NCBI GenBank assembly: GCA_002307315.1
Contig: DBTZ01000068.1
Location: forward strand, 23,958 to 87,957
Direction: 5' to 3'
From: Alphaproteobacteria bacterium UBA1303
GTDB lineage: Bacteria > Pseudomonadota > Alphaproteobacteria > Micropepsales > Micropepsaceae
DNA: 64,000 nt
Below the pieces are notes generated by a model. The model was not told the DNA's origin and ran no database searches. It was given only the letters and a program-made list of their open reading frames with translations. Positions 9,026-19,701 of this stretch are shown here, piece after piece. A program made the translations under genes and the position numbers. The number at the start of each line of letters is the position of its first letter. Position 1 is the first letter of the stretch.

Positions 9026-9322
9026 TTGCTCGTACACTACGAAACAGGCCTTCGGCCTATTATTGTGCGATGTGCCGTCTTTTTGCCACAATACAATCGT
9101 TTGGAGATAGGAATGCGGAATACACTGTAAATCATCCTTTACGAATGACGTCTACGTGCCGACCGCGGATGGCGAGTGCCATATTTCCGGCGTACATTGC
9201 GTCGAACGGAAATCCCCGATAACGGCACACATCCAACAGGGACGGCGCCGCCTTCGATGCAAAATACCAAGCAATATTCCGATAGTTACGACCGAAAACG
9301 CCTGTCCCAAAGGTGGGGTAAA

Positions 9323-10582
9323 ATGAAAACGCTTCGCAGGATCGTCTCCTTCCGTCGCTGGGCCGCCATATTGGCCATCGCCGGCAGCGCGCCGGCTTGG
9401 GCGGCGCAGGTAGGCATGAACCAAACGGCGGCCGGGCTTGATAAGGCGCAGATCGCCGCGTTACCGGAAATCGAACGCGGACCGTGGCGGGACTATCTGG
9501 CGCGCTCCGAAGCGCAAGGCAAAGCCGACCGGGCGGCGCTGATCGCCGAGCGTGCCGCCCTCAAAGGGCCGATACCGCCGCCTCCGGCGGAAAGCGAAGG
9601 CCATATCGGCATGCCGCTAAAAAACGACACCGCCTGGTACGGTTCGGACGAGGCACGTCGCATCGCCGATACCATCGTCAGCTTCCAGACCCCGGCGGGC
9701 GGCTGGGGCAAGAACGTCGACCGCAGCGGACCGCCGCGCCTGCCCGGCCAATCCTACGTTGCAGGCGAAAACTGGGATTATGTCGGCACCATCGACAACG
9801 ACGCAACCTTCGCCGAGATGCGCTTTCTCGCCCTGGTCGCCCGGCACGTTCCCGGCGCCGCGGGCGACACCTTCCGCGATAGCATCGTCAAGGGCGTGCG
9901 TTATCTCCTGAATGCGCAATACCCCAACGGCGGCTGGCCGCAAATCTGGCCGCTGCAGGGCGGATATCACGACGCCGTCACCTTCAACGACGACGCCTTG
10001 GTGCATGCCGCCGAAACGATGCGCGCGGTAGCGGACGACGAAAGCGGCCTTTACGGCTTCGTACCTGCGGAGTTACGCGCCGCGACCAAGGCGGCGGCCG
10101 CCAAGGCGCTGGACTGCATCCTCGCCGCCCAGATCGTCGTAAACGGAAAACGCACGATTTGGGGCCAGCAGCACGACCCGATCACGCTTCGCCCGGCACC
10201 GGCGCGAAGGTTCGAACCGGCACTGCCGTCCACGGCGGAAAGCGCGGACATCCTGCTTTATCTGATGAGTCTGCCGGCCCCCTCGCCGAAGACGATAACC
10301 GCGATCAATGCCGGCATACGCTGGCTGAAGGACGCCGCCCTATATGATCGCGAATGGACGAAGACGCGCGAACTGGTGGCGCGTCCGGGCGCCGGCCCGA
10401 TCTGGGCGCGGTTTGCCGATCCCGAAACCATGAAGCCCCGCTTCGGCGACCGCGACCTGACCATCCACGACGACGTCGCCGACCTCTCGGCGGAGCGGCT
10501 CACCGGCTATGCCTGGTACGGCACCGGGCCACTCAAGGCGCTGAAACGCTATGTCGCCTGGGCGAAGGAACGGGCGCCCTGA
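9323..10582 (+). CDS. Pectate lyase (PL10-like)
   Basis: A 419-residue secreted protein. The ATG at 9323 is chosen because it starts a clear signal peptide (MKTLRRIVSFRRWAAILAIA ending ...APAWA-AQ). An open extension upstream to 9176 has none. Helical PL10 features are present: FQTPAGGWGKNVDRS, WDYVGTIDNDATFAEMRF, NGGWPQIWPL and GYHDAVTFNDDALVH. The enzyme would cut de-esterified pectin by beta-elimination in the periplasm or outside the cell. It is divergent from the receptor and pectinesterase, completing a small pectin-use locus. Confidence 0.9.
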   Translation: MKTLRRIVSFRRWAAILAIAGSAPAWAAQVGMNQTAAGLDKAQIAALPEIERGPWRDYLARSEAQGKADRAALIAERAALKGPIPPPPAESEGHIGMPLKNDTAWYGSDEARRIADTIVSFQTPAGGWGKNVDRSGPPRLPGQSYVAGENWDYVGTIDNDATFAEMRFLALVARHVPGAAGDTFRDSIVKGVRYLLNAQYPNGGWPQIWPLQGGYHDAVTFNDDALVHAAETMRAVADDESGLYGFVPAELRAATKAAAAKALDCILAAQIVVNGKRTIWGQQHDPITLRPAPARRFEPALPSTAESADILLYLMSLPAPSPKTITAINAGIRWLKDAALYDREWTKTRELVARPGAGPIWARFADPETMKPRFGDRDLTIHDDVADLSAERLTGYAWYGTGPLKALKRYVAWAKERAP

Positions 10583-10654
10583 ACGCGCTCTATATCTCTT
10601 TGTTTGGTCGCGCTTCATACCAGAAAACCGGATTCCACTTTTCGGTGAAGCGCT

Positions 10655-11581
10655 CTATTCCCCCGGTTTCTTATTGCGGCCGAAGTTGGGGGCATCGCTG
10701 TCCTGACCGGCGTCGATGATCGAGCGGCGGATGGCGCGGGTGCGGGCGAACAGATTGTACAGCGTTTCGCCGTCGCCCCATCTGATCGCCCGCTGCAGCG
10801 CGCTCAAATCTTCGCTGAAGCGGCCGAGCATCTCCAGCACCGCTTCGCGGTTGTTGAGAAAAATATCGCGCCACATGGTCGGATCGGAGGCGGCGATGCG
10901 GGTAAAATCGCGAAAGCCGCCGGCGGAATATTTGATCACGTCGTTCTGGGTGACGGTTTCCAGATCGTCGGCGGTACCCACGATGTTGTAGGCGATCAGA
11001 TGCGGCAGATGCGAGGTGATCGCCAGCACCAGATCGTGGCGCTTCGCCTCCATGGTATCGACGTTGCTGCCGAGCGCCTGCCAATAGCCGGAGAGCCGTT
11101 CCACCGCCGCCTGGTCGGTGCCCGGCGGCGGCGTCAGCAGACACCAGCGCCCGTCGAACAGTTCGGCGAAACCGGCTTCCGGCCCGGATTGCTCGGTGCC
11201 GGCGATGGGATGGGCGGGAACGAAATGCACGCCCTTGGGAACGAAGGGACCAACGTCGCGGATCACCGCCGCCTTGACCGAACCGACATCGCTGACGGTG
11301 GCACCGGATTTTAGGTACGGTGCGATATTTCCGGCAATCTCGCCGAAGGTGCCGACCGGGGTGGCCAGCACGATCAGATCGGCATTCTCGACGCAAGACG
11401 TCAAATCGCCGTGCCAGGAATCGCAGAAGCCTACGGTCTTGGCACGCTCCAGCGTGGCGGGACGGGCGTAGCCGGCGATATGGGTCTTCATCCCCGCCCG
11501 GCGCATGGCATGGGCCATCGACGAGCCGATCAGACCGAGACCGATCAGCGCCACCTTGCCGTAGAAATCGGTTTCGCTCAT
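10655..11581 (-). CDS. tyrC: Prephenate/arogenate dehydrogenase
   Basis: A 308-residue NAD(P)-dependent dehydrogenase. The Rossmann motif GLGLIGSS lies at residues 14-21. [21 protein letters not shown] and [15 protein letters not shown] are TyrA/TyrC family blocks. It makes the precursor of tyrosine by oxidative decarboxylation; whether it uses prephenate or arogenate cannot be decided here. Its start overlaps the stop of the upstream hisC-like gene by four bases (ATGA), so the two are translationally coupled. This pairing of HisC-type aminotransferase and TyrC-type dehydrogenase is common in alphaproteobacteria. Confidence 0.92.
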   Translation of the reverse strand: MSETDFYGKVALIGLGLIGSSMAHAMRRAGMKTHIAGYARPATLERAKTVGFCDSWHGDLTSCVENADLIVLATPVGTFGEIAGNIAPYLKSGATVSDVGSVKAAVIRDVGPFVPKGVHFVPAHPIAGTEQSGPEAGFAELFDGRWCLLTPPPGTDQAAVERLSGYWQALGSNVDTMEAKRHDLVLAITSHLPHLIAYNIVGTADDLETVTQNDVIKYSAGGFRDFTRIAASDPTMWRDIFLNNREAVLEMLGRFSEDLSALQRAIRWGDGETLYNLFARTRAIRRSIIDAGQDSDAPNFGRNKKPGE

Positions 11582-12705
11582 GACGGCCCCAAGAATTCTG
11601 CGAGCGCGGCAACCACGCGCCTATTGTCCTCCTCGCGCCCGACGGTGAGCCGCAGACAATCGGCAAGACCGTACGAATCGACGCCGCGCAAGATCAGCCC
11701 GCGCGCAGCGAGGAAGGCGTCGGCATCGTGCGCCGTCCGTCCCGCCGCATGCGGAAAATGGATGAGCAAAAAATTGCCCACGCTGTCGTCCACCCGCAGG
11801 CCGAGCTTGCGCAGGTTCTCGGTCAGCCAGGCACGCCAGATTTCGTTGTGTTCGACCGAAGCATCGACATGCGCCCGGTCGCGCATCGCCGCCGCGCCGG
11901 CGGCCTGCGCCGGCACCGACACGTTGAACGGCGCCCTGACCCGGTTCAGCACGTCGGCGACCTGCGCCGGGCAATAGGCCCAGCCGATGCGCAGGCCCGC
12001 CAAGGCATAAACCTTGGAAAAGGTGCGGGTCATCACCACATTGTCGAACTGCGACACCATTTCGACGCCGGCCTCGTAATCGTTCTTGCGAACGAATTCG
12101 GCATAGGCGGCGTCGATCACCAAGAGCACATGCGGCGGCAGACCGGCATGCAGCCGCCGAACCTCGCTGTGCGAAAGATAGGTGCCGGTGGGGTTGTTGG
12201 GATTGGCGAGAAACACCATGCGAGTCTTGTCGGTAACGTATGCCAGCATGGCATCGACATCGACGCCGTAGTTCTTGGCGGGCGCAATCGCCGGGATTGC
12301 ACTGTTCGCCTTGGTGTAGATTTCGTAGATGCTGAAGGCGTATTGGCTGATCACCACCTCGTCGCCGGGGCGCAGGTAAGACAGGCACAGAAGCTCGATC
12401 AACTCGTCCGAACCGTTGGAACAGACGATGCGCTTGGCATCCAGCCCGTGAATTTCACAGATCGCCTGCCGCAAAATCTCGGCGCTGCCTTCGGGATAGA
12501 TCGACATCCCCTTGGCGGCCGCAGCGAAGGCGGTCAACGCCGCCTGAGACGGCCCCAGCGCGGATTCGTTGGACGACAACTTGACCGGGTTTTCGACCCC
12601 GCCGGCATGCGCCCGCCCGCCGACATAAGGCGAAATATCGAGAATCCCCGGACGGGGCGTAGGCAAGGACTTGGCTTCGGCTGTCACTACGGACCTCATT
12701 GACAT
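11578..12705 (-). CDS. hisC: Histidinol-phosphate/aromatic aminotransferase
   Basis: A 375-residue PLP enzyme of aminotransferase class I/II. NPNNPTG is at residues 168-174, and the PLP lysine is Lys231 in [27 protein letters not shown] near the N-terminus is typical of HisC. It transfers the amino group in histidine synthesis and probably also acts on aromatic keto acids, given its coupling to tyrC. The overlap with tyrC is four bases. It is divergent from metX across a 267-bp gap. Confidence 0.92.
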   Translation of the reverse strand: MSMRSVVTAEAKSLPTPRPGILDISPYVGGRAHAGGVENPVKLSSNESALGPSQAALTAFAAAAKGMSIYPEGSAEILRQAICEIHGLDAKRIVCSNGSDELIELLCLSYLRPGDEVVISQYAFSIYEIYTKANSAIPAIAPAKNYGVDVDAMLAYVTDKTRMVFLANPNNPTGTYLSHSEVRRLHAGLPPHVLLVIDAAYAEFVRKNDYEAGVEMVSQFDNVVMTRTFSKVYALAGLRIGWAYCPAQVADVLNRVRAPFNVSVPAQAAGAAAMRDRAHVDASVEHNEIWRAWLTENLRKLGLRVDDSVGNFLLIHFPHAAGRTAHDADAFLAARGLILRGVDSYGLADCLRLTVGREEDNRRVVAALAEFLGPS

Positions 12706-12861
12706 ATTGTTGCTCGCAAAGCCGCCGCGACGGCGCGAACTCTCTTTGGAAACCCGGCTATTTTCTGCAATTCTCGACCGCGGCCATAGATAAATCCGTC
12801 ACACCGCAAAAGCAAACCCGGCGATGCCGGACGGATAATTCGACAGTTTAGCGACGCTTGA

Positions 12862-12933
12862 TTGACAGGCGCCGGGCTTGGTCTTAGCAAATTCATCCCC
12901 TGGGCCTTTCGTCTTTTCGTCGAACCGACGAAA
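12862..12933 (+). promoter_or_regulatory. Upstream region of metX: weak promoter and 8-bp hairpin
   Basis: TTGACA (12862-12867) is followed after 16-17 bp by a weak -10 (TTAGCA/TAGCAA, ending 12889-12890). Downstream, TTTCGTCG (12915-12922), a 3-nt loop and CGACGAAA (12926-12933) form a perfect 8-bp stem 39 bp before the metX start. I looked for SAM-II riboswitch features here and could not match them. Confidence 0.4.
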
Positions 12934-12972
12934 CGCCCCGGAGTTCGATTTTCTGGCGGATCGATAAGGTAA

Positions 12973-14139
12973 ATGGCTCTACCGGTTTTTCCACGTCCGA
13001 TCATTCAAAACGACGCCGATGTCGGCGACGCGATGTACTTCGGCGCCGAGCAGCCGCTCGATCTCGATAGCGGACAGCAACTGACACGATGGACCGTTGC
13101 CTATAAGACTTACGGCACGCTGAACGAAACGCGGTCCAACGCCATCCTGATCTGCCATGCGCTGACCGGCGATCAGTTCGTCGCCAGCCGCCACCCCATC
13201 ACCGGCAAGCCGGGCTGGTGGGAGATCATGATCGGCCCCGGCAAGCCGATCGACACCGACCGCTTTTTCGTCATTTGCTCGAACGTCATCGGCGGCTGCA
13301 TGGGATCGAGCGGCCCTGCCGAAATCGACCCGGCGACCGGTCAACCTTACGGACTGAAATTTCCCCTCATCACCGTGCGCGACATGGTGCGGGCGCAAAG
13401 CCACCTGATCGGCCGCCTCGGCATCGACCGGCTGCTCTGCGTCCTCGGCGGTTCGCTCGGCGGCATGCAGGCATTGCAATGGGCGGCGAGCTACCCCGAA
13501 CGGGTGGTGGCGGCGATGCCGATCGCCTGCGCCGCGCGCTATTCGGCCCAGAATATCGCCTTCAACGAAGTCGCCCGCCAAGCGATCCTGGCCGACCCCG
13601 ATTGGAAGGACGGCAAATATTATCTCTACGGGGTGCAACCGGGGAAGGGCTTGTCGGTGGCGCGGATGGCGGCGCACATCACTTATTTGTCCGAAAGCGC
13701 ACTGCAACGGAAATTCGGCCGCCGCTTTCAAAGCCCGGACGGGCTGTCCTTCGCTTTTCAGCCGGATTTTCAAGTCGAATCCTATCTGCACCACCAAGGA
13801 TCGGTGTTCATCGACCGCTTCGACGCCAATTCCTATCTCTACATTTCGCGCGCCACCGATTATTTCGACCTCGCCGCCGACTATGACGGCAAGCTGGCGG
13901 AGGCCTTTCGCGGCTCCCGAACGCGGTTCTGCATCATCGCCTTTTCCTCCGACTGGCTGTTTCCGCCGGTCGAAAACAAGCGCATCGCCCATGCGCTGAA
14001 TGCCGCCGCCTGCCGGGTAAGCTACGTCGAGATCGAAAGCGACAAGGGCCACGATGCCTTTCTGCTCGACGAACCGGAAATGTTCGACGCGGTGCGCGGG
14101 TTCTTAGGCTCGGTGGCAACGCAGGAAGGCGTAGCATGA
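12973..14139 (+). CDS. metX: Homoserine O-acetyltransferase (MetX)
   Basis: A 388-residue alpha/beta-hydrolase-fold acyltransferase of the methionine pathway that activates homoserine, usually with acetyl-CoA. The nucleophile elbow GGSLGGMQ contains Ser161. The acid and base positions lie in SSDWLFPP and KGHDAFL, and [11 protein letters not shown] and [12 protein letters not shown] are strong family blocks. Some MetX homologues use succinyl-CoA instead, which cannot be excluded. Its stop overlaps the metW start by four bases, the classic metX-metW arrangement of alphaproteobacteria. Confidence 0.95.
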   Translation: MALPVFPRPIIQNDADVGDAMYFGAEQPLDLDSGQQLTRWTVAYKTYGTLNETRSNAILICHALTGDQFVASRHPITGKPGWWEIMIGPGKPIDTDRFFVICSNVIGGCMGSSGPAEIDPATGQPYGLKFPLITVRDMVRAQSHLIGRLGIDRLLCVLGGSLGGMQALQWAASYPERVVAAMPIACAARYSAQNIAFNEVARQAILADPDWKDGKYYLYGVQPGKGLSVARMAAHITYLSESALQRKFGRRFQSPDGLSFAFQPDFQVESYLHHQGSVFIDRFDANSYLYISRATDYFDLAADYDGKLAEAFRGSRTRFCIIAFSSDWLFPPVENKRIAHALNAAACRVSYVEIESDKGHDAFLLDEPEMFDAVRGFLGSVATQEGVA

Positions 14140-14777
14140 GCGCGGTCGACGGTCTGCGAGCCGACGGTTTACGGGCGGATTTGGCCGCCATTGCCGACAT
14201 GATCCCGTTACGCACGCGCGTGCTCGACATCGGCTGCGGCGACGGCACGCTGTTGGAATATCTGGCCGAGACCAAAAACGTCGACGGCCGCGGATTGGAA
14301 CTGTCGCAACAGAACGTCAACGCCTGCGTAGGCCGCGGCCTGCCGGTGATCCAAGGCGATGCCGACGCCGATCTGGCCGAATACCCCTCCCAGGTATTCG
14401 ACTTCGTGATCTTGAGCCAGACCATTCAGGCGACGCGCAATCCCAAGGAGGTGCTGGGGCATCTGTTGCGCATCGGCCGCAAGGCGGCGGTTTCGTTGCC
14501 CAATTTCGGTCACTGGCGCGTGCGCCTCGGCCTTTTGACCCAAGGACGGATGCCGGTCACCCGGCGCCTCGAACATCAATGGTACGACACGCCGAACATC
14601 CACCTATGCACCATTGCCGATTTCGTCGCCCTGGCGAAGGAATGCGGCGCGGAGGTGGAAAAGGCCCTGGCGATCGACGAGGCGGGCACCGCCCGCCCGA
14701 TGCGGGCCGACGCCTGGGGGCCCAATCTGCTCGCCGACGGCGCGGTGTTTCTGCTGAAGGGAACGGCGGCCGGTTGA
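14136..14777 (+). CDS. metW: Methionine biosynthesis protein MetW
   Basis: A 213-residue methyltransferase-fold protein. [15 protein letters not shown] is the SAM-binding motif I, and [23 protein letters not shown] with [12 protein letters not shown] are MetW family blocks. MetW works with MetX in homoserine acylation, possibly as a partner subunit. It is translationally coupled to metX through an ATGA overlap, and it ends one base before the stop of the convergent methyltransferase gene. Confidence 0.93.
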   Translation: MSAVDGLRADGLRADLAAIADMIPLRTRVLDIGCGDGTLLEYLAETKNVDGRGLELSQQNVNACVGRGLPVIQGDADADLAEYPSQVFDFVILSQTIQATRNPKEVLGHLLRIGRKAAVSLPNFGHWRVRLGLLTQGRMPVTRRLEHQWYDTPNIHLCTIADFVALAKECGAEVEKALAIDEAGTARPMRADAWGPNLLADGAVFLLKGTAAG

Positions 14778-15470
14778 TCAGGCTCCGACCAACATGGTCG
14801 CGGCCTTTTTGACTTCGCGCAAGGGGGTGACGCCGTAGATGGTCTTCTTCGCCTCGACCATAAGCACCCCGGCAAAGCACGGCAGAATGCGGCGTCCGAG
14901 TTTTTCGCGCCACGGAACGGTCCGCACACTGCCGATAAGCTGCGGCGGCGGATACAGCGCCCGTTCCCAAGCCACCGGTTCGAGCAGCGCATCGCGCAGC
15001 AGCGCATCGAGTTCGCTTTTGCGAAAGGGCCGGCCGCAGGCGAAGGGCGAGCATTCCGCCAGCGCCCACGGACTGACCCGGTTGGGCGCGACGACGACGA
15101 TGCGCCCTTCCGGCGCCAGTACCCGCCAGACCTGGCGCAAAAATGCCCGGGCGTTTTCCGCCCCTTCCAGCCCATGCACGATCAGGATGCGATCGAAAAA
15201 CGCATCGGCGAACGGCAGAGCATCCTCTTGGCCCAGTGCCGCCGCCGCAGGCTCGGGCGGAACGCCGATCTGCGCCGGCACCAGCGCCACCGCCCTTTCG
15301 GCCTGACCGGCCCAACCTTGCAGGTAAGGCAGCGCATAGCCGTAGCCGAGCAGCCTGAGGCCCTTAACCTGGGGCCAGAACCGGACAAGCCGGTCGGCGA
15401 TCACAGCTTGCACCGCCGCGCCGACGGGCGTTTGGTAATAACCGGCAAGCTGGTTCGCCTCGAGCAGCAT
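14778..15470 (-). CDS. Class I SAM-dependent methyltransferase
   Basis: A 230-residue methyltransferase-fold protein of unknown substrate. LRLLGYGYALPYL is in the place of motif I, PFADAFFDRILIVHGLEGAEN is a motif II-like stretch, and VWRVLAPEGRIVVVAPNR is the usual post-motif strand. The gene is divergent from gloB with a 53-bp gap. A methyltransferase beside gloB recurs in alphaproteobacteria, but no function can be stated. Confidence 0.8.
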   Translation of the reverse strand: MLLEANQLAGYYQTPVGAAVQAVIADRLVRFWPQVKGLRLLGYGYALPYLQGWAGQAERAVALVPAQIGVPPEPAAAALGQEDALPFADAFFDRILIVHGLEGAENARAFLRQVWRVLAPEGRIVVVAPNRVSPWALAECSPFACGRPFRKSELDALLRDALLEPVAWERALYPPPQLIGSVRTVPWREKLGRRILPCFAGVLMVEAKKTIYGVTPLREVKKAATMLVGA

Positions 15471-15523
15471 GGGATACCATTACCCCGAACCGGCGTTGGT
15501 TTCAACGAAAGGACCGCTAACCC

Positions 15524-16279
15524 GTGGGCATCCGCATCGAGATCGTTCCTTGCTTGAAGGACAATTACGCCTACCTGATCGCCGACGACGCAACGGCGGC
15601 CTGCGCCGCGATCGATCCCGCCGAAGCGGCCCCGATAGCGAATGTTTTGAAGGGACGGCGGCTGACCCACATCCTCAATACCCATCACCACAGCGACCAT
15701 ACCGGCGCCAATCTGGAGCTGAAACGGGGATATGGGGCGCGCATCATCGGGGCGGGGCGCGATGCTTCGCGCATTCCCGGCATCGACGAAGGGGTAAGCG
15801 AAACTTCGCAGGTGACGCTGTTCGGCGAACCGTTGCGCATCCTGGAAACGCCCGGTCATACCTCGGGGGCCATCTGTTTCGTCTTCTGCGAAGCGGTTTT
15901 TACCGGCGACACCCTGTTCGCCCTGGGCTGCGGCCGGCTGTTCGAAGGCGATGCGGCAACCATGCTGGCGAGCCTCGAAAAAATCGCCGCCCTGCCCGAC
16001 GAAACCGCGATTTACTGCGGCCACGAATATGCCGAAAGAAATCTGTCCTTCGCCCTTACGCTGGAACCGGCCAGCGCGGCATTGGCCGCACGGCGGCGGG
16101 AAATCGGTCGTGCGCGCGAACGCGGCGGCCCGGCGGTTCCCTTCACGCTGGCGGACGAAAAGGCGACCAATCCCTTCCTGCGTACGCGTTCGCCGGATAT
16201 CCGTATTACGCTGAACATGGCCGGAGCGACCGACGCCGAGATACTCGCCGAAATCCGCCGTCGCCGGGACGCGTTTTAA
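15524..16279 (+). CDS. gloB: Hydroxyacylglutathione hydrolase (glyoxalase II)
   Basis: A 251-residue metallo-beta-lactamase-fold hydrolase that splits S-lactoylglutathione, the second step of methylglyoxal detoxification. The metal motif THHHSDH is at 53-59. Other metal ligands are in ETPGHTSG, FTGDTLF and YCGHEY. The C-terminal domain (NPFLRTRSPDIR) is typical of GloB. The start is GTG at 15524, preceded by AAAGGA at about 10-bp spacing; no ATG fits the family N-terminus. The stop codon lies inside the arm of a shared terminator-like repeat. Confidence 0.94.
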   Translation: MGIRIEIVPCLKDNYAYLIADDATAACAAIDPAEAAPIANVLKGRRLTHILNTHHHSDHTGANLELKRGYGARIIGAGRDASRIPGIDEGVSETSQVTLFGEPLRILETPGHTSGAICFVFCEAVFTGDTLFALGCGRLFEGDAATMLASLEKIAALPDETAIYCGHEYAERNLSFALTLEPASAALAARRREIGRARERGGPAVPFTLADEKATNPFLRTRSPDIRITLNMAGATDAEILAEIRRRRDAF

Positions 16280-16323
16280 TACGGACCTACATGGGTCGTA
16301 ACCTATGCAGCAGGACCGTATTA
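16277..16323. terminator. Bidirectional terminator between gloB and the TPR gene
   Basis: TAATACGGACCT (16277-16288) and AGGACCGTATTA (16312-16323) are inverted with one mismatch. The left arm contains the gloB stop TAA, and the right arm contains the stop codon of the convergent TPR gene. It probably ends both transcripts. Confidence 0.6.
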
Positions 16324-19300
16324 ATTCAGCTTCTGCAAATTCTTCACGAACGTCCGCAAGCTGTCGACGGCAGCGACTTTCGAGGCCGCTTCGCGGAACG
16401 CCATGCCCTGCATGTCGATGCGTTGGGTGACGACGGCGAAGGCTTCGGCGTCGGGGGTCTGCTTCATCTTGACGGTAAAGCGGGCGCGGACGCGTTCCAG
16501 GCTCGGCTCGTCCCCGGCCAACGAATAGGCGATAGCCGCGCGCATCGTCAGTTGACGTTCTTCCGCACTCAAGGCGGGGCCGTCGTGCCAACGGTTGCCG
16601 AGCATTTGCTCGGATTTTTGGGCGGCAACGGTCCAGTTGCCGCTCTGCCAGTAGATCTCGGCCCGGAGCTTGGCGGTCTCCGGCGTGTTGTCGACGTCGA
16701 TCAGATCGATCGCTTCGTCCCAACGCTTCAATTCCATCAGCGCGCGGGCTTGCAGCAGCAGACGCTGATAGCGGACGTCGTCCGGCATAGTGGAGATGCC
16801 GGTCGATGTCAGCGTATTCAACGCCTCCTTCGGCTTGTGATCCAGCATCTGGATCATCGCCAACCGGGCCGCCACCTGGGCGCGCGCCATACCGTTGTCG
16901 AGCCGCTTGGTCACCTGATACTGCAGCAGTTCCTCGGCCGGATCGAACAGATCGACGCTCACCAACCGGTCCGCCATCTTGCGGATCATCTCGTCGCCTT
17001 CCGGCCCGATCGGAGTCAAATCGACGAAATCGTAGAACAGGCCCAACGCCTCGGTAGGCTTCATCGAGTCGGCCTTGCCCTTGAGGTACAGCGCGGCGAA
17101 AATCGATCGCATTTGGTCCTGCGCCTTGATGCCGAAATCGCTGGTGGGGAAATATTTGGCGGCGACACGCAAGGTGGCAAGTCCGTCGCGCCAGCGCTTT
17201 TCCTTGAAATACAGCGACGAGAGCCTGTTTAAGGTCATCAGTTCGAGGTTGTCGCCGCGCCAACGGAACCTTAAGCGCTCCAGCGCGTTGATCGCCGCCG
17301 CCGCCGGCAGGCGGTTGGCCTTCAAGGCCCCGTCGATGCGATAATAGATCGCCTTCGCCGCCGTCTCGTTGTTGCCGTTCTTCTCGGCCTCGGCGAAGCG
17401 ATGCGTCGCCTGGCTCATATCGCCCCAGGCACTCGCCAACCGTCCTCGGGCCAATGTGGCCTCCGCGGCCAGTTCGGGCGGCAGATTGGCGGACAAGCGG
17501 GCAATCTGCGCCTTGGCGGCATCGTTGCGTCCCAGCGTCAGCGCCGCGTTGGCCGCCGCCAGACGTACCTCGGCCTGAAGCGCCGGGATGTACCGGTTGA
17601 GCACCGGCATGGCGAGATCGAGTTCGGCCGCTGCTCCGTCGGCATCTCCCATCGCCGCATGAATCAGACCGCGCCACAACATGACATGCCGATTGGTATC
17701 CAATCCGGCGCCGGCTATCGCGTTGCAAGCATCGCGATAGCGCCCCATCCGGTAGTCCGCCGCCGCCCGCATCACCTGAATCTGCAGGGCGACCTTATCC
17801 GACGGGTTTCCCGCCGCCAGAAGGTTGAGCATGCCCAGCGCTTCGGCGGAAAAACCGTTGGCGAGATAAAAACGGGCCAGCGCCAGACGCGCCAATACGG
17901 CACCGTTGCCGTGCGCATGCACCAGTTGGTCGCGCAATTGCCGCTGAGTGGCAAGAAAACTGCCGTTGCTTAAGCGACCCCACACGGCGAAGTCGAGAAA
18001 GGCCTGTTCGCCGCCGGCCGCGGTATGCACCGGCATGGTCAGCGTCGAAGCGGCGCTCTGGGTCAGCGCCAGCCCGCCGGACCGCGAAATGGCGATGCGC
18101 GGCGAATCGACCTTAACCGACAGATCGTCGACGAACGGCGTCAGCGCGACACCCGCCGCCGTGGGCAACGCCTTGAACTCCACATAGGTACGCTCGCTCG
18201 GAACCGACTGCCCCAAATTGCCCGGAACGGCGACAATCTGATCCTTGGCGGCGGGATCGTTCAAGGTGACCGATTTGGCGGCACCGTTCAGCACCGCATT
18301 GAGGATGACATGGGCGTAATCGTCCTGAAGCCGGGTGAAGGCAACGGCCGTGACGTTGCCGTGCGCGACCGGTTTTGTCGTCAGCGCGATCTTCATGGCG
18401 TCGCCGTCGGCAAACGCCGCAACTTCCAGCGGGCGGCGCAAGGTAAGCCGCAGTACACTGACCCCGTTTGCCGCCACCGCATCCGCCACGGATACGGTAT
18501 CGCCGAGCTGATTGCGCATGGCGTCGGCATCGAACGGTACATTGTCCAACAGCACGATCCAGACGTCGTTGCCGCGCTTGAACACCGCCGCCTTGCGGTT
18601 CGCCCCGTTCGCAAGCGTAATGACGGCACCGTCGCGGTTGGTCTTGGCTTCGGCGGTCAATTTGCCGTTATCGCTTACGGCGGCCGGTTTCGGCTCCGCC
18701 GGCTTGGCGTGAGGCGGCGATAGATTGGTGCCGTTCAGTTTCGCCGCGGCGGTTTCGATTTGCCGACTTTGCGCATCGCTGAGCGACGAGCCGGCCCCTT
18801 TGCCGAACGAGGTGACCGAAACCTTGCCGCCGCCGGGCGGCTGATAGGCGTTCGCATCGGTCTTGGGCGCCAGAATATCGACTACGACATACGTGCCGTC
18901 GCGAAAATCGTGAAATCCCGAATCCGAGTCGGTGGTCAGCTCGACGACTGTGTCCTGGCCGTCGATATGCCAGCCGCTCGCCTTGACCCAAGGCGGCGCT
19001 TGGCGTTCGACGGCGGAAAAATCCGGTTTCGCCGGCACGCCGAAGCGGATCGTCAACCGGCCGTGGGCGGGAACGACTTTATAGGGCACGCTGCGCGGCC
19101 AGTCGAAGACGATACGGGTGAAATTGCGATACGAGCCGGAACGCACCTTCAAGCCGTCCAGCTTGTCCATGTCCACCGGTTTCGGCTTCGGAGGACCGGC
19201 AAGCGGCGCCAGAGGCGGCGGCGTGCCCTTATAGCCTGACGGCAGCAGATCGACCGCAGTGCGGCCGCCCGCCGAACTGACATGCAGCCGCACGCTCTGG

Positions 19301-19608
19301 CTCAGGGCGAAGCGCAAGGTCTTGCGATCGGGATCAATCCGCCCGGACGCAATGTAGCCGGACGACGCCTGCAGCACGGCCGCCGGCTTGATCGACGTGG
19401 GTTGAGTAAACGACACGGTGAGAATGCTGCCGATCAACTGGGCCTTGACCTCGCCCCGGCCTTCCGGCGCGAAGATCAAGCGGGCGTAGCCGGCAGAGGT
19501 ACTGGCGCTTAAGCCGTCGTCGGCCGCCGCCGACACGCACAACAGCAGACCCGCCGCAATCAGCGCGGCGAAATGCAGAGCCCAATGGAAGCGCCGAAAC
19601 ATCCGCAT
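16321..19608 (-). CDS. Exported tetratricopeptide-repeat protein of the flagellar cluster
   Basis: A 1095-residue protein with a signal peptide (FAALIAAGLLLCVSAAA). The first third holds AMIN-like beta repeats (for example NFTRIVFDWPRSVPYKV) of the kind that bind envelope components. From about residue 550 onward it is alpha-helical with TPR-like pairs (LARFYLANGFSAEALGMLNLLA; YQRLLLQARALMELKRWDEAI). It is last in a minus-strand series with fliL, fliM, the DUF6468 gene and a motE-like gene, 93 bp after the latter. I infer a periplasmic scaffold or motor-assembly role; no enzyme motif is visible. Confidence 0.75.
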   Translation of the reverse strand: MRMFRRFHWALHFAALIAAGLLLCVSAAADDGLSASTSAGYARLIFAPEGRGEVKAQLIGSILTVSFTQPTSIKPAAVLQASSGYIASGRIDPDRKTLRFALSQSVRLHVSSAGGRTAVDLLPSGYKGTPPPLAPLAGPPKPKPVDMDKLDGLKVRSGSYRNFTRIVFDWPRSVPYKVVPAHGRLTIRFGVPAKPDFSAVERQAPPWVKASGWHIDGQDTVVELTTDSDSGFHDFRDGTYVVVDILAPKTDANAYQPPGGGKVSVTSFGKGAGSSLSDAQSRQIETAAAKLNGTNLSPPHAKPAEPKPAAVSDNGKLTAEAKTNRDGAVITLANGANRKAAVFKRGNDVWIVLLDNVPFDADAMRNQLGDTVSVADAVAANGVSVLRLTLRRPLEVAAFADGDAMKIALTTKPVAHGNVTAVAFTRLQDDYAHVILNAVLNGAAKSVTLNDPAAKDQIVAVPGNLGQSVPSERTYVEFKALPTAAGVALTPFVDDLSVKVDSPRIAISRSGGLALTQSAASTLTMPVHTAAGGEQAFLDFAVWGRLSNGSFLATQRQLRDQLVHAHGNGAVLARLALARFYLANGFSAEALGMLNLLAAGNPSDKVALQIQVMRAAADYRMGRYRDACNAIAGAGLDTNRHVMLWRGLIHAAMGDADGAAAELDLAMPVLNRYIPALQAEVRLAAANAALTLGRNDAAKAQIARLSANLPPELAAEATLARGRLASAWGDMSQATHRFAEAEKNGNNETAAKAIYYRIDGALKANRLPAAAAINALERLRFRWRGDNLELMTLNRLSSLYFKEKRWRDGLATLRVAAKYFPTSDFGIKAQDQMRSIFAALYLKGKADSMKPTEALGLFYDFVDLTPIGPEGDEMIRKMADRLVSVDLFDPAEELLQYQVTKRLDNGMARAQVAARLAMIQMLDHKPKEALNTLTSTGISTMPDDVRYQRLLLQARALMELKRWDEAIDLIDVDNTPETAKLRAEIYWQSGNWTVAAQKSEQMLGNRWHDGPALSAEERQLTMRAAIAYSLAGDEPSLERVRARFTVKMKQTPDAEAFAVVTQRIDMQGMAFREAASKVAAVDSLRTFVKNLQKLN

Positions 19609-19701
19609 CGAAATCCGTCTGTTGCTTTGCCCTACTGTGCGCGAGGGCGATTAACCCTTCGTAAACACGGCTGAACGAACACCGCCGCCCTTCACCGAAA
19701 A

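Noticed and set aside
12706..12972. SAM-II riboswitch before metX
   Set aside because: Expected for alphaproteobacterial metX but the conserved core could not be found; only an 8-bp hairpin is seen.
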